Shown: positions 37,597 to 46,044, counted from the first letter of the stretch. The stretch: DNA of 64,000 nt from Klebsiella grimontii (GCF_900200035.1 NZ_FZTC01000020.1:124001-188000); one strand, 5' to 3'. A program made the numbers and translations. The notes: generated by a model from the letters alone, not told the origin.

Positions 37597-37707
37597 ATCT
37601 CCAGCCGTTTCATCAACGCCGTTTAGCACGACGGCGTTTGCATCTTCTACGGCGCTTTAGTTACTATCATAACTTCGTTGTATTCCTTACGGACGGCTAG
37701 TGAAGTT
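37597..37707. other. Spacer after the VirK-like gene
   Basis: An inverted repeat, AACGCCGT ... ACGGCGTT (about 37617-37640), may terminate the VirK-like transcript although no T tract follows. The rest is AT-rich and could hold the promoter of the small gene at 37708. Confidence 0.35.
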
Positions 37708-37851
37708 ATGAGCAAAACTGAAATACTCCTGCTGGCTATCCTGCTGATTATTTTGGCCGCTGCTTTGTGGTTTATTTTTAGCGGGCAAATATGGTTCCTG
37801 GTGAGCTTTCTGGAAACATGGCTGTATCCCTCCTTCGTCGCGCCGGAATAA
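37708..37851 (+). CDS. Predicted 47-residue single-pass membrane peptide
   Basis: An open frame of 48 codons reads MSKTEILLLAILLIILAAAL, continues WFIFSG and ends LYPSFVAPE. Residues 5-24 are almost all hydrophobic and would span the membrane, followed by a second amphipathic aromatic stretch (QIWFLVSFLETW). The upstream AGTGAAG is only a fair ribosome site. It is shorter than the usual gene-calling limit. It lies between the VirK-like gene and the pilus operon, with its own spacer on each side. I do not recognise a named family; similar tiny membrane proteins are common in Klebsiella. Confidence 0.6.
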   Translation: MSKTEILLLAILLIILAAALWFIFSGQIWFLVSFLETWLYPSFVAPE

Positions 37852-38429
37852 ATTCTTACCGATTATTTTTATCCCGTAAGTTACGGTCTTCCTTTCATCC
37901 GGCAATAACCCGTCAAGCGCTCAGAAAAATAACCGCTAAAAAAGTTAACGCCGTTTCTTGTCTATTATTTCATTTGTCATACAAATGTGTATACTGGGTC
38001 TCTTCCGATGTTGGCCCGTACATTTCACCTGCACTATGGGCCTGATTTCGTGCAGGTGTTTTCTCCTCTCCCTCACTGAACGGCGCCCAGTGTCTACGCC
38101 CGGCTTTTTGTCCAGATTTTTTGTTGCAAAGTTTGCGCCAGATTGTGATTTAAAAAAAAATCACCTTATTTTTACGCCCCCTTGAAAACACAAATAAAAA
38201 ACATAACACCAACAATTAATTAACATAAAGCATTCAATTCCATACAAATAATAATAACACAGCATAACAAACTAATAAAAAACACATTATCAGCAATTAA
38301 TACAAAATTACACATATTCCGCAGGAGTAGTTATACGTTAACCAACAAAACCGCGGCAGTTACCCGGTGACCAACGTCTATCACTATATTGTTGTTTTTC
38401 TTCAGCGGCTTTCCACTAAGAGGTTCTCT
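37852..38429. other. AT-rich spacer upstream of the Csu-like pilus operon
   Basis: This 578-base region has no credible gene. It contains a hairpin at 38026-38058, then a very AT-rich stretch (about 38150-38330) with runs of A and ATTAATT, of the sort bound by H-NS upstream of fimbrial operons. An AGAGG site six bases before the first pilus gene is clear. Pilus promoters are not identifiable with confidence. Confidence 0.6.
38026..38062 (+). terminator. Hairpin with T tract, orphan
   Basis: CACCTGCAC and GTGCAGGTG arms enclose a 15-base loop and are followed by TTTTCT. A TATACT sits 30-40 bases upstream (near 37990), so this could end a short untranslated RNA or the small-protein transcript. 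Confidence 0.5.
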
Positions 38430-38981
38430 ATGAACGTCAAAACCATCTCGCGCAGTGTGCTGGGCGGCTTACTGAGCGCCATCGTTATTAGTCAACCGGC
38501 TTTCGCAGCGGGAACCTTAAGCGGCCAGATTGGCGTCCAGGTGACGCTCGGCAGCGGATGCAGCGTATCGAACGTCCGCAATGGCGAGAATAACCGCTGG
38601 GGCAACATTAATTTCGGCGCCTATGGCGATCTCGCCAACTCCATTGATGCGGAAGTCACCGGCAGCGGCGGCGGAAGCGCGCTAACCGTGACCTGCACCG
38701 AGGACCTCGACTCGACCCTGACGCTTGACGGCGGCCAGTTTGGCGATGCAGCGCTGCGCTATATGAAAAACGCCGGCGGTACCCAGCAGATTGCCTATCG
38801 GCTCTATTCAGATGCCGCCCGCAGTAATGAAATTTTGCCCGGCGGCACGATACCTATCGTTGGCACCGGCAATCCTCAGGCTATTCCTGTTTTTGCCCGC
38901 ATCCGCCCCGAAGACCAGAGCGTCAATGCGCCGACGGCCGATGTGTATGACGACATCGTCACCGCGACGTTAACCTGGTAA
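38430..38981 (+). CDS. Spore coat U domain pilin subunit (CsuA/B-like, major pilin)
   Basis: Probable main subunit of an archaic chaperone-usher pilus, 183 residues from ATG 38430, which has AGAGG six bases upstream; an in-frame ATG at 38367 has none. The signal peptide is MNVKTISRSVLGGLLSAIVI, cut near AFA-AG. The mature protein is a single SCPU domain: an early Cys (GSGCSVSN) paired with the Cys in VTCTEDL, glycine-rich strands, and the C-terminal donor-accepting strand VTATLTW. First gene of the five-gene operon. Confidence 0.88.
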   Translation: MNVKTISRSVLGGLLSAIVISQPAFAAGTLSGQIGVQVTLGSGCSVSNVRNGENNRWGNINFGAYGDLANSIDAEVTGSGGGSALTVTCTEDLDSTLTLDGGQFGDAALRYMKNAGGTQQIAYRLYSDAARSNEILPGGTIPIVGTGNPQAIPVFARIRPEDQSVNAPTADVYDDIVTATLTW

Positions 38982-38994
38982 TCGCATAAGGAAA

Positions 38995-39522
38995 ATGGGC
39001 GTCATGCTTCGACCCGAGTGGCTTACATTAATTCTGCTTTTTACCTCAGGCACCCATGCCGCCGTTGTCCAGAAGACGTTTAAAGTCTCCGCGCAGATCG
39101 CCGCAGGCTGCGCGCTTGGCGCCGGAGACGGCTCCCAAACAACAGATTTCGGCACCCTGAGTTTTGGCACTCTGTCATCGCTATACAGCAACGTTGATGT
39201 CGCCAGTACCTCTGGCGCAGGCTCAATCATCGTCACCTGCACGCCCGGCACCGCTATTTCAATCGCCCTCGACTATGGCGTCAACGGCGGCTCAGCCAGC
39301 CAGCGCTACATGTCGAACGGCAACAACAACACCCTGGCGTATCAGCTTTATCAGGACGCCAACCGCGCTAACGTTTGGGGCAACAGTACGCAAGCCTTGA
39401 GCGTCGCATCATTTCCGAGCACCACGCAAACCTACACGGTTTATGGCCGCCTTTTTGCCACGAATGGCTTCCCGGCGGTGGGCTCCTATACCGACACGGT
39501 CACCGTCACGCTGACCTATTAG
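38995..39522 (+). CDS. Spore coat U domain minor pilin subunit
   Basis: Second SCPU-domain pilin, up to 175 residues. The ATG at 38995 sits very close to AAGGA; an alternative ATG three codons later (MLRPEWLTLILLFTSG) is also possible. A signal peptide ending HAA is followed by an SCPU domain with paired cysteines (AAGCALGA and VTCTPG) and the terminal strand DTVTVTLTY. Csu operons of Acinetobacter have two minor subunits between the main pilin and chaperone, but only one is present here. Confidence 0.86.
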   Translation: MGVMLRPEWLTLILLFTSGTHAAVVQKTFKVSAQIAAGCALGAGDGSQTTDFGTLSFGTLSSLYSNVDVASTSGAGSIIVTCTPGTAISIALDYGVNGGSASQRYMSNGNNNTLAYQLYQDANRANVWGNSTQALSVASFPSTTQTYTVYGRLFATNGFPAVGSYTDTVTVTLTY

Positions 39523-39540
39523 ATAATTCACAGGTTAACT

Positions 39541-40305
39541 ATGATTCGCTGTAGATTTGCGCCGTTTATATTCGCTTTATCTCTTCCCTCATCGGTTCTG
39601 GCCGCAAGCTCCGTCCTGGTATGGCCGATCTTTCAAACTATCGAAAGCCATGAGAAAGGTTCTGAACTGTGGCTGGAGAATCGCGGCAGTTCGCCGGTTA
39701 ATTTGCAGCTGCGCGTTTTTGCCTGGGATCAAAAAGCGTCAGCGGACGTCTACGCCGACCAGCGCGATGTTGTCGCCAGCCCCCCTTTTACCACGGTAGC
39801 GCCGGGGCAGCGCCAGCTGGTGCGGCTCATGCGCGTCGCCCCCATCGCCAACGGCAAAGAGCAGTCCTACCGCATTGTTATCGATGAGATCCCAGCCGCG
39901 CAGCCGGTAGCACAGACGGAACAGAACTCTGCAGGGCTGAAAATGCGCATGCGCTATGTCCTGCCGCTGTTTACCTATGGGCAAGGCCTCGCGCCGCTAA
40001 AGAACGCGGGTTCAGTCGAATCGGTAAGGACGACGCTGCGTTGGTCGCTCGCGCAGCAAAATAACCGCCAGACGCTGTGCATCGAGAATAGAGGCAGTCA
40101 ACACGCCAGGCTCAGTACGGTTTACTGGGCGAACGCGAGCGGCAAAGGCCAAATTTCCCAGGCTAATGGCCTTCTCGGCTACGTTCTGGCGCAGAAAAAG
40201 GCCTGTTTCCCGAGCGGCGGAAAGTCTTCCGTGCCATCAGGCATGCATCTGTTCGCGAAATTAACGGATAACGGTCAGGCGGTGGAAATTCCGGCGAATC
40301 GTTGA
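39541..40305 (+). CDS. Periplasmic pilus chaperone (CsuC-like)
   Basis: PapD-like chaperone of the archaic class, 254 residues, that folds and delivers pilin subunits to the usher. The signal peptide covers about 1-21 (cut near LAA-SS). Two immunoglobulin-like domains follow: the first has the alternating hydrophobic G1 region QRQLVRLMRVAP, and the second has CIENRGSQHARL. Two cysteines in the second domain (LCIENRG, ACFPSGG) may form the disulfide seen in archaic chaperones. It begins 18 bases after the second pilin and is followed immediately by the usher. Confidence 0.88.
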   Translation: MIRCRFAPFIFALSLPSSVLAASSVLVWPIFQTIESHEKGSELWLENRGSSPVNLQLRVFAWDQKASADVYADQRDVVASPPFTTVAPGQRQLVRLMRVAPIANGKEQSYRIVIDEIPAAQPVAQTEQNSAGLKMRMRYVLPLFTYGQGLAPLKNAGSVESVRTTLRWSLAQQNNRQTLCIENRGSQHARLSTVYWANASGKGQISQANGLLGYVLAQKKACFPSGGKSSVPSGMHLFAKLTDNGQAVEIPANR

Positions 40306-40307
40306 AA

Positions 40308-42638
40308 ATGAGAGACCTGAAAAGGACGGCGTCCGGAGGGCTGCTGGCGATGGCGTCGGTGACGGCCTGCGCCGCGACCTATGATTCACTGCCCGCCCCT
40401 GCGGCATCCTACGGCGAAAAGCAGGAGTATGAGCTGTACCTCAGCTTATCGGTCAACGGCAATATCCTTGCCAACGCCGTTCCGGTAAAGGTCAACGCTG
40501 GTCACTACTGGGTCGCGGCCAGCGTTCTAAGGCAAGCGCATATTCCTCTGCAAACCCACGATGCGCTGGTGGATGTCACGACGCTCCCCTCGGTTAAGGT
40601 GGAATACGACCAGCCGGGGCAAGTGCTTAAGCTTCAGGTTCCGGACCAGTGGCTCCCCGAACAGCGCATCGGGGAGACCATGGGACAACAATACCAGGCC
40701 GCGATCGGCAGTCCGGGGATTTTATTTAACTACGACGCTTACAGCCTCTTTTCATCCGGCGGCACGCAAACCACCAGCACCTTCACCGAAACGCGTCTTT
40801 TTGGTCCGCCGGGCGTCCTTTCCAATAACGCCGCGATCCGGCAAAACTGGTCTGCAACGGGCTATCAACAGCAGGGCTATATGCGCTACGACACCCTGTG
40901 GAAATACAGCGATAGCGAGCAGATGATAAGCTACCAGGCCGGCGACGTGGTCAGTAACGCCCTGACCTGGAGCAGTTCCGTGCGCATGGGGGGGCTACGC
41001 ATAAGCCGCAACTTCAGCGTTCGCCCGGATCTGGTGACATATCCGCTGCTTAACTTATCCGGCAGCGCGGCGGTCCCTTCAAGCGTCGACCTGTTTATTA
41101 ACGGTTATAAAACCAGCTCGTCGCAGGTTAATGGCGGCCCCTATACGCTGACCAACGTGCCGTGGATCAGCGGCGCCGGCGAAGCGACGGTAGTGACCAC
41201 CGACGCCCTTGGCCGCCAGGTCTCCACCAGCGTTCCTTTTTATGTCTCCAATACCCTCCTGCGGGAAGGCCTGAGCGATTTTGATTTCACCCTTGGCGCC
41301 CTGCGCAACAACTACGGCATCAAGAATGCCGATTATGGCGCCGGCGCGGTGAGCGCGATTTATCGCTATGGATTAACCCACTGGCTTACGCTCTCGGCGC
41401 ATACCGAAGACCGTCAGGGATTAACCAATGCCGGGCTAGGCGGCGATATTGGGGTAGGAAATCTGGGTACCCTCAGCCTGTCGGGCAGCGCCAGCCGCGG
41501 CGAAGGAGACGGAAACCAGTTCACCTCGGGTTACTCCTACTACGGCAACAGCTGGGGAGTGAACTATCAGCATATCCGCCGCAGCGCCAGCTACGACAAC
41601 CTCAGCACCTATGGCTCTAGCGCCACGCTCAGCCGCCAGTCAGACCAGGCCACGCTGAGCCTGAGTCCGTGGGGAAGCGCCCTCGGTTCTTTTAGCATTG
41701 GCTACTTTGATATCCAGGCAGAGGATCGTTCGCGCACCCGCCTGCTGAACCTCTCCTGGAGCCGTAGCCTGTGGCTTAGCAGCAGCCTCAACCTGAGCGT
41801 AAACCGCGATCTGCAAGAAGGTAGTTACTCCAGCATGCTGCAGATCATCATCCCTTTCGATTCGCAAAGCTCTATGCAGTTAAGCGGCCAGCGCGCCAGC
41901 TCCGGTCAATGGGGCGAAAATATCAGCCTCAACCGCTCCGCCCCGGCAGAAGGCGGGCTTGGCTGGAACCTCGCCCATTCGGTGGGCGGCGATAATTATA
42001 GCCAGGCGGATCTCACCTGGATCAACCGCGTGTCAACGTTGAGCGGAGGCTACTACGGCTCGCGCAACGATCGTCACAGCTGGTTTGAAGCCACGGGATC
42101 GGTGGTGCTGATGGATAACAGTCTGTTCTTCGCCCGGCAGATTAACGACGCGTTTATCGTTGTCTCCACCGGTAACTACCCGAATATTGCGGTGAACTAT
42201 GAAAACCGCAAAGTCGGCGTGACGGATAAAAACGGCCATTTGCTGATCCCATGGGCGACGGCGTGGTATCCGGGAAAAATCACCCTCGATACGCTGCCAT
42301 TGCCAACGGACACCGAAGCGCTGACGGTGGAGAAGCGCATCGCCGTGCGTGAAGGCAGCGGCGCGCTGGTTGAATTCCCGGTTAACCGCGTGCGTTCGGC
42401 AACCATTGTCTTCGTCGATGCTCAGGGACAGCCGCTACCGGTCGGTACGCCCGTCGAGGAAGTGAACAGCAAACAGCGCGGTCTGGTGGGCTACGACGGC
42501 GTCGCCTGGTTCTCGCATCTCACGCGCGACAATGAAGTCATAGTCAACGCCGGGGAGTTTCCATGCCGCGTGCGCTTTGCGCTCCCGGAAACAACGCCGG
42601 TTCCGCAACGGATAGGTCCGGTTAGCTGTCATCCATAA
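40308..42638 (+). CDS. Outer-membrane pilus usher (CsuD-like)
   Basis: Usher forming the outer-membrane pore and assembly platform, 776 residues from ATG 40308; a TTG two codons earlier at 40302 is possible. The signal peptide ends near ACA-AT. In order there are an N-terminal periplasmic domain (ELYLSLSVNGN), a beta-barrel with the conserved region SLFSSGGTQTTSTFTE, a plug with FINGYKTSSSQV, and C-terminal domains (VGTPVEEVNSKQRGLVGYDG) ending in a Cys pair (FPCRVRF, PVSCHP). Gap to the chaperone is two bases and to the adhesin 14 bases. Confidence 0.9.
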   Translation: MRDLKRTASGGLLAMASVTACAATYDSLPAPAASYGEKQEYELYLSLSVNGNILANAVPVKVNAGHYWVAASVLRQAHIPLQTHDALVDVTTLPSVKVEYDQPGQVLKLQVPDQWLPEQRIGETMGQQYQAAIGSPGILFNYDAYSLFSSGGTQTTSTFTETRLFGPPGVLSNNAAIRQNWSATGYQQQGYMRYDTLWKYSDSEQMISYQAGDVVSNALTWSSSVRMGGLRISRNFSVRPDLVTYPLLNLSGSAAVPSSVDLFINGYKTSSSQVNGGPYTLTNVPWISGAGEATVVTTDALGRQVSTSVPFYVSNTLLREGLSDFDFTLGALRNNYGIKNADYGAGAVSAIYRYGLTHWLTLSAHTEDRQGLTNAGLGGDIGVGNLGTLSLSGSASRGEGDGNQFTSGYSYYGNSWGVNYQHIRRSASYDNLSTYGSSATLSRQSDQATLSLSPWGSALGSFSIGYFDIQAEDRSRTRLLNLSWSRSLWLSSSLNLSVNRDLQEGSYSSMLQIIIPFDSQSSMQLSGQRASSGQWGENISLNRSAPAEGGLGWNLAHSVGGDNYSQADLTWINRVSTLSGGYYGSRNDRHSWFEATGSVVLMDNSLFFARQINDAFIVVSTGNYPNIAVNYENRKVGVTDKNGHLLIPWATAWYPGKITLDTLPLPTDTEALTVEKRIAVREGSGALVEFPVNRVRSATIVFVDAQGQPLPVGTPVEEVNSKQRGLVGYDGVAWFSHLTRDNEVIVNAGEFPCRVRFALPETTPVPQRIGPVSCHP

Positions 42639-42652
42639 CAGTGGAGATCAAG

Positions 42653-43612
42653 TTGAAAAGTATCCTCCCGATCTGCGCGCTGCTCTTTCTCCTTGGACTA
42701 ACAAGCAACGCGCTGGCCGCCTGCAGCATCAAAACCAGCGCGCCGGTTATCGGCCCGGTGGATTCCTTTGCCCTCAACAGCGCGCCTCAGGGCGTGATGG
42801 CTGGCGCAGGGTTTTACTGTACCCCGGAACTGGTGGCGCTGAACTCAACCAACACATTAAGCGCCACCCTGTCGTCGGCCAACAAGAGCAACGGCGTTCC
42901 GCGTTTGCTTAATGGCGCGGGCGACGCCATCCCTTACAGCGTCTGTTCTGACGCTTCGTGCTCGCCGGCCTATCAGGACGGCGGCGTAATTAGCTGGTCC
43001 AGAACAACGCTGCTCGAACTGCTGGGTTTATTTAACTCAAGCGACGGCACCATGCCGCTCTACTTCAGAACCACCCCGGGAGCCAACGTCCCCGCCGGTA
43101 CCTATAGCGATGTGTTAACCATCACCTGGGTGTACCGGTTCTGCTACGTCGGGCTCGACCTACTGGGCATTAAGATATGTATTCCGAATAACGGCACCCT
43201 GACCTCAACGGTCAATGTGTCGGTGAAGGTGACCAATGTTTGCTATATCGACAGCGCGCCGGACGTCGAATTTGCCTCTGCCGCCCTTCCGTCCGGTTTT
43301 AGCAACTACAGCGGCCAGCTTGCCATCCGCTGCACGAAAAACGCGGCCTATACCGTCAACCTCGCCAGCACCAACGCCAGCGTCGGCGACTGGCGGCAGA
43401 TGAGCCAGCCTATCGCGAACCAGGCTACCGCCTGGCTGCAGTATCAGTTTTACCAGCCCAACGGCAGCGCATGGACGGAAAATAACAATCTCAGCGTGAC
43501 CGGCTCCGGCGCCGCGCAGCCCGCAAACTATATCCTAAAGATAAACCCGACCCAGAGTAACCAGCCTGCCGGAACCTATACCGATACCGTACTGGTGACC
43601 GTTAGCTACTAA
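42653..43612 (+). CDS. Two-domain SCPU tip adhesin (CsuE-like)
   Basis: Predicted pilus tip subunit of 319 residues. I use the TTG at 42653 because GGAG lies six bases upstream and the protein then opens with a signal peptide (MKSILPICALLFLLGLTS); a GTG at 42641 would add four residues without a ribosome site. Two SCPU domains follow, about residues 25-175 and 190-319; the second ends in the pilin-type strand TDTVLVTVSY. In Acinetobacter CsuE the tip domain binds hydrophobic surfaces through exposed finger loops; the loops here are not obviously conserved. Last gene of the operon. Confidence 0.85.
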   Translation: MKSILPICALLFLLGLTSNALAACSIKTSAPVIGPVDSFALNSAPQGVMAGAGFYCTPELVALNSTNTLSATLSSANKSNGVPRLLNGAGDAIPYSVCSDASCSPAYQDGGVISWSRTTLLELLGLFNSSDGTMPLYFRTTPGANVPAGTYSDVLTITWVYRFCYVGLDLLGIKICIPNNGTLTSTVNVSVKVTNVCYIDSAPDVEFASAALPSGFSNYSGQLAIRCTKNAAYTVNLASTNASVGDWRQMSQPIANQATAWLQYQFYQPNGSAWTENNNLSVTGSGAAQPANYILKINPTQSNQPAGTYTDTVLVTVSY

Positions 43613-43674
43613 AACGTTAGCAGACGATTTTTTGTAAAAGAAATGTTTAGGAAATTATTGTTGTGGTATAAGAA

Positions 43675-43706
43675 AAAAGCCCCGAAAAAAGCGAGTGGGG
43701 TTTTGC
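43675..43706 (+). terminator. Pilus operon terminator (candidate)
   Basis: AAGCCCC and GGGGTTTT arms around a 13-base loop lie about 65 bases after the last pilus gene. The stem is short and has one wobble pair. Confidence 0.45.
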
Positions 43707-43736
43707 AAGGGAATCTGCGATTTGTGAAAAATAGAT

Positions 43737-43840
43737 AAAAAGAGACCGAACACGATTCCTGTATTCGGTCCAGGGAAATGGCTCTTGGGAGAGAGCCGTG
43801 CGCTAAAAGTTGGCATTAATGCAGGCTAAGTCGCCTTGCC
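43737..43840 (-). ncRNA. sdsR: Small RNA SdsR (RyeB)
   Basis: A sigma-S-dependent, Hfq-binding regulatory RNA of about 104 bases. The minus strand begins GGCAAGGCGACTTAGCCTGC at 43840, the E. coli SdsR 5' end. It ends in a hairpin (GACCGAATACAGG / CGTGTTCGGTC) and TTTTT at 43741-43737. A sigma-S-style -10 (CTATTCTTATAA) lies just upstream, at about 43841-43852. In Salmonella and E. coli it represses tolC, mutS, ompD and other targets and limits RyeA. It keeps its place next to yebY although the pilus genes lie on the other side. Confidence 0.93.
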
Positions 43841-43924
43841 TTATAAGAATAGTTTACCGTGTCAGGTTTTCCAGTCCGTGACAAAAGTGGACGAATAATT
43901 CGTATCAAAATTGCTGATGCCAAC

Positions 43925-43966
43925 AAAAAACCGCCACGCCCGATATCGGGGGATGGCGGTTTTTTT
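43925..43966. terminator. Bidirectional terminator between sdsR locus and yebY
   Basis: AAAAAACCGCCA and TGGCGGTTTTTTT arms, with an inner palindrome, form a long stem flanked by A and T tracts. It serves the plus-strand RyeA-type RNA and minus-strand yebY. Confidence 0.88.
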
Positions 43967-43996
43967 CATGTAAATACAGCGGGATGCAGGCAGCGA

Positions 43997-44335
43997 TCAG
44001 CAGAGCTTCTGCGCGCGCTCAATAAAGGGCGCCAGGCTCATTTTTTGTCCCGGCTGCTGCGGATCGTCAATCTGGATCACGGAAATCGGCTGCGCGTTAG
44101 TTTTACCGTCTTTCATCTGCTGCTCGGCGATGTCGTTTAGCGGGTACTGCACCAGCGTGCTGGGATTGATGGCGAACAGCGCATTGCCCGGACGGCAGGT
44201 CAGCATCACCTCTTCACGGTTAAACGCCCAGCTCTCCTTACCCACCTCAAAGCGGCTGACGGTAATCACCTGCGGCGCCGCCAGCGCAGCGCCAGAACTT
44301 GCCAATAACAACATTGTCAGAACGATTTTTTTCAT
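43997..44335 (-). CDS. yebY: Periplasmic protein YebY (DUF2511)
   Basis: Exported protein of 112 residues matching E. coli YebY. The signal peptide is [19 protein letters not shown], and the mature part starts [13 protein letters not shown]. Two cysteines (LTCRPGN and the terminal LC) may pair. Third gene of the yobA-copD-yebY copper-linked group; the molecular role is not known. Confidence 0.92.
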   Translation of the reverse strand: MKKIVLTMLLLASSGAALAAPQVITVSRFEVGKESWAFNREEVMLTCRPGNALFAINPSTLVQYPLNDIAEQQMKDGKTNAQPISVIQIDDPQQPGQKMSLAPFIERAQKLC

Positions 44336-44351
44336 GATTTAACCAGTTTAT

Positions 44352-45221
44352 TCAGAAAGGTTCCCAGGTGGCAAACAGGCTGACGGCAAACAGCGCCAGC
44401 GCCCCCAGCGCAATCTCTATCTGCGTGGTGCGCACGATGAGCTGCTCCGCTCGCGTTCCGCCTGCCGACATGCGTGGCACCAGAACATACCGGTTCACCA
44501 GCGCAATTGCCACCATTGCCGCCACCAGCGCACATTTGAACAACAGCATACGCCCCCAGGGCGAGGCGCTAATCAACCCGCCCTGGATCAGCAGCGCATT
44601 TACCGCGCCGCTGGCGATGGCGCCGGCAACCGCCAGATGCCCGTAGCGCGAAAACCGCATCATGGTGCATATGGCGGCCTGCCGCCAGCGGCCGTGCGCC
44701 AGGCGAAGGCAGTAGATAAACGGCAGCAGACCGCCAAACCAGCTGGCCACGCAAAACAGATGCAGCGCATGATTGGTCCGCTGCACTATCCCCAGCCAGC
44801 CATCGTTCATCGCGGCATGTCCGACGCCCGCCAGCAGCAGCAACTGGGCGCAAAACAGCACCAGCAGTAAACGTCCCGGGCGTCGGGGCTTCAGCCAGAC
44901 CACCGCCAACGCCACAAAGGCGAGTAAAATTTGCCATACCCACACGCCGCCAAACTGCGTCCCGGCCACCGCCTGCCAGATGGCCGGCTGCCAGACATCA
45001 GGCCAGCCGTTACCCATCAGGCCGCCCTGCGCCATCAGCATCAGCAGCGCCGACAGCGCGCTAGCCAACAGTAAATGGCGCATTAGCGGATAAAAGCGCT
45101 GCATCATCAGACGGCGCAAGGCCGCTGGCGCCCACCACGCGCCGTAAAGCAGGCAGCCGAAAGCGACCATCAGCGTGATGAAATGGATAAAGCGCAGGCT
45201 GACATAGACGGCACTGAGCAT
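44352..45221 (-). CDS. copD: CopD family copper membrane protein (YebZ)
   Basis: Polytopic inner-membrane protein of 289 residues in the CopD/PcoD family, thought to move copper with CopC-like proteins. About eight hydrophobic segments are present. Conserved histidines lie in FIHFITLM near the N-terminus and in TNHALHLF in the middle. It follows yobA after four bases and precedes yebY by 16 bases, so the three form one operon. Confidence 0.93.
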   Translation of the reverse strand: MLSAVYVSLRFIHFITLMVAFGCLLYGAWWAPAALRRLMMQRFYPLMRHLLLASALSALLMLMAQGGLMGNGWPDVWQPAIWQAVAGTQFGGVWVWQILLAFVALAVVWLKPRRPGRLLLVLFCAQLLLLAGVGHAAMNDGWLGIVQRTNHALHLFCVASWFGGLLPFIYCLRLAHGRWRQAAICTMMRFSRYGHLAVAGAIASGAVNALLIQGGLISASPWGRMLLFKCALVAAMVAIALVNRYVLVPRMSAGGTRAEQLIVRTTQIEIALGALALFAVSLFATWEPF

Positions 45222-45225
45222 CGGC

Positions 45226-45609
45226 TTACTTCACGGTAAAGGTATATTGTCCTTTCGTCTTATGGCCATCTACGGAGACCACGTGCCAGTCAACGGTATA
45301 TGCGCCCGGCGTCAACGCCTGCACGACGGGTACCGTGAGCTGGGCCTTATTGTTGTCGCTGCGGACGGGTTTGCCGAGGGGGATCGCTTTCTGCTGCGGC
45401 CCGGTGAGGGTGACGCCGCTAAACTGCGTTTCGATGCCTTCGGAGAAGCTCAGGGTCAGCGCCTGCGGTGACGCGTCCACCTCACTACCGGCGGCCGGCA
45501 GCGGTTGTTGCAAATGGGCGTGGGCAAATGCGCCTGCGGAGGTCAGGCAACCGGCGAGAAACAGAGACAGACGCAGGGCGCGTCCGGCGATGATTGGCAT
45601 AGTTGTCAT
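45226..45609 (-). CDS. yobA: CopC-domain periplasmic protein YobA
   Basis: Periplasmic copper-binding protein of 127 residues. The signal peptide ends near AFA-HAH, leaving the N-terminal His of the mature CopC fold that ligates Cu(II). A second conserved patch is DWHVVSVDGHKTKGQYTF at the C-terminus, with the copper-ligating Asp and His. First gene of yobA-copD-yebY. Confidence 0.93.
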   Translation of the reverse strand: MTTMPIIAGRALRLSLFLAGCLTSAGAFAHAHLQQPLPAAGSEVDASPQALTLSFSEGIETQFSGVTLTGPQQKAIPLGKPVRSDNNKAQLTVPVVQALTPGAYTVDWHVVSVDGHKTKGQYTFTVK

Positions 45610-45735
45610 TCCTTTTTGTTATGTATGTAGCACAGAGAATAACCCTGTATAATGGCGCAGTCGAGCTAAGCGTCTGAGACTTGCCTTTTTGCCGCGTGCT
45701 TAGTACTTTTTGCGGCATTATCAGAGGAGAAACCG

Positions 45736-45966
45736 ATGGAAAAGAACCTGGCTAAATTATCCCAGGAGGAGATGGACAAAGTGAACGTCGATCTCGCTGC
45801 GGCGGGGGTCGCCTTTAAAGAGCGCTACAATATGCCGGTGGTCGCCGATCTTGTCGAAAGAGAGCAGCCCGAACACCTGCGCGGCTGGTTTCGCGAGCGT
45901 CTGATTGCCCATCGGCTGGCCTCCGTTTCGCTCTCTCGCCTGCCCTATGAACCGAAACAGAAATAA
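45736..45966 (+). CDS. holE: DNA polymerase III theta subunit
   Basis: Small helical subunit that binds and stabilises the epsilon proofreading exonuclease, 76 residues, nearly identical to E. coli HolE ([35 protein letters not shown]). AGAGGAGA lies just before the ATG. It is followed by exoX, another exonuclease-related gene, with a 78-base gap. Confidence 0.96.
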   Translation: MEKNLAKLSQEEMDKVNVDLAAAGVAFKERYNMPVVADLVEREQPEHLRGWFRERLIAHRLASVSLSRLPYEPKQK

Positions 45967-46044
45967 TTCCCGTCCTCTGCGGACATCCGAGTTGGCAAGA
46001 CCTGCGCATTGCATTACGCTGGTTTCTTTGGCCTGGAGCGAGCC

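Larger units (their letters stand above)
43700..43966 (+). ncRNA. RyeA/SraC-type RNA antisense to SdsR (approximate ends)
   Basis: In E. coli a longer RNA (RyeA, SraC) is transcribed opposite SdsR. Here the plus strand across SdsR runs to a strong terminator at 43925-43966, giving a length near the E. coli RNA. The 5' end is not visible and the start given is a guess. The call rests on synteny and the terminator. Confidence 0.45.

Noticed and set aside
43859-44140. 93-codon plus-strand frame after sdsR
   Set aside because: It runs through a bidirectional terminator and into yebY antisense. This is a chance frame.
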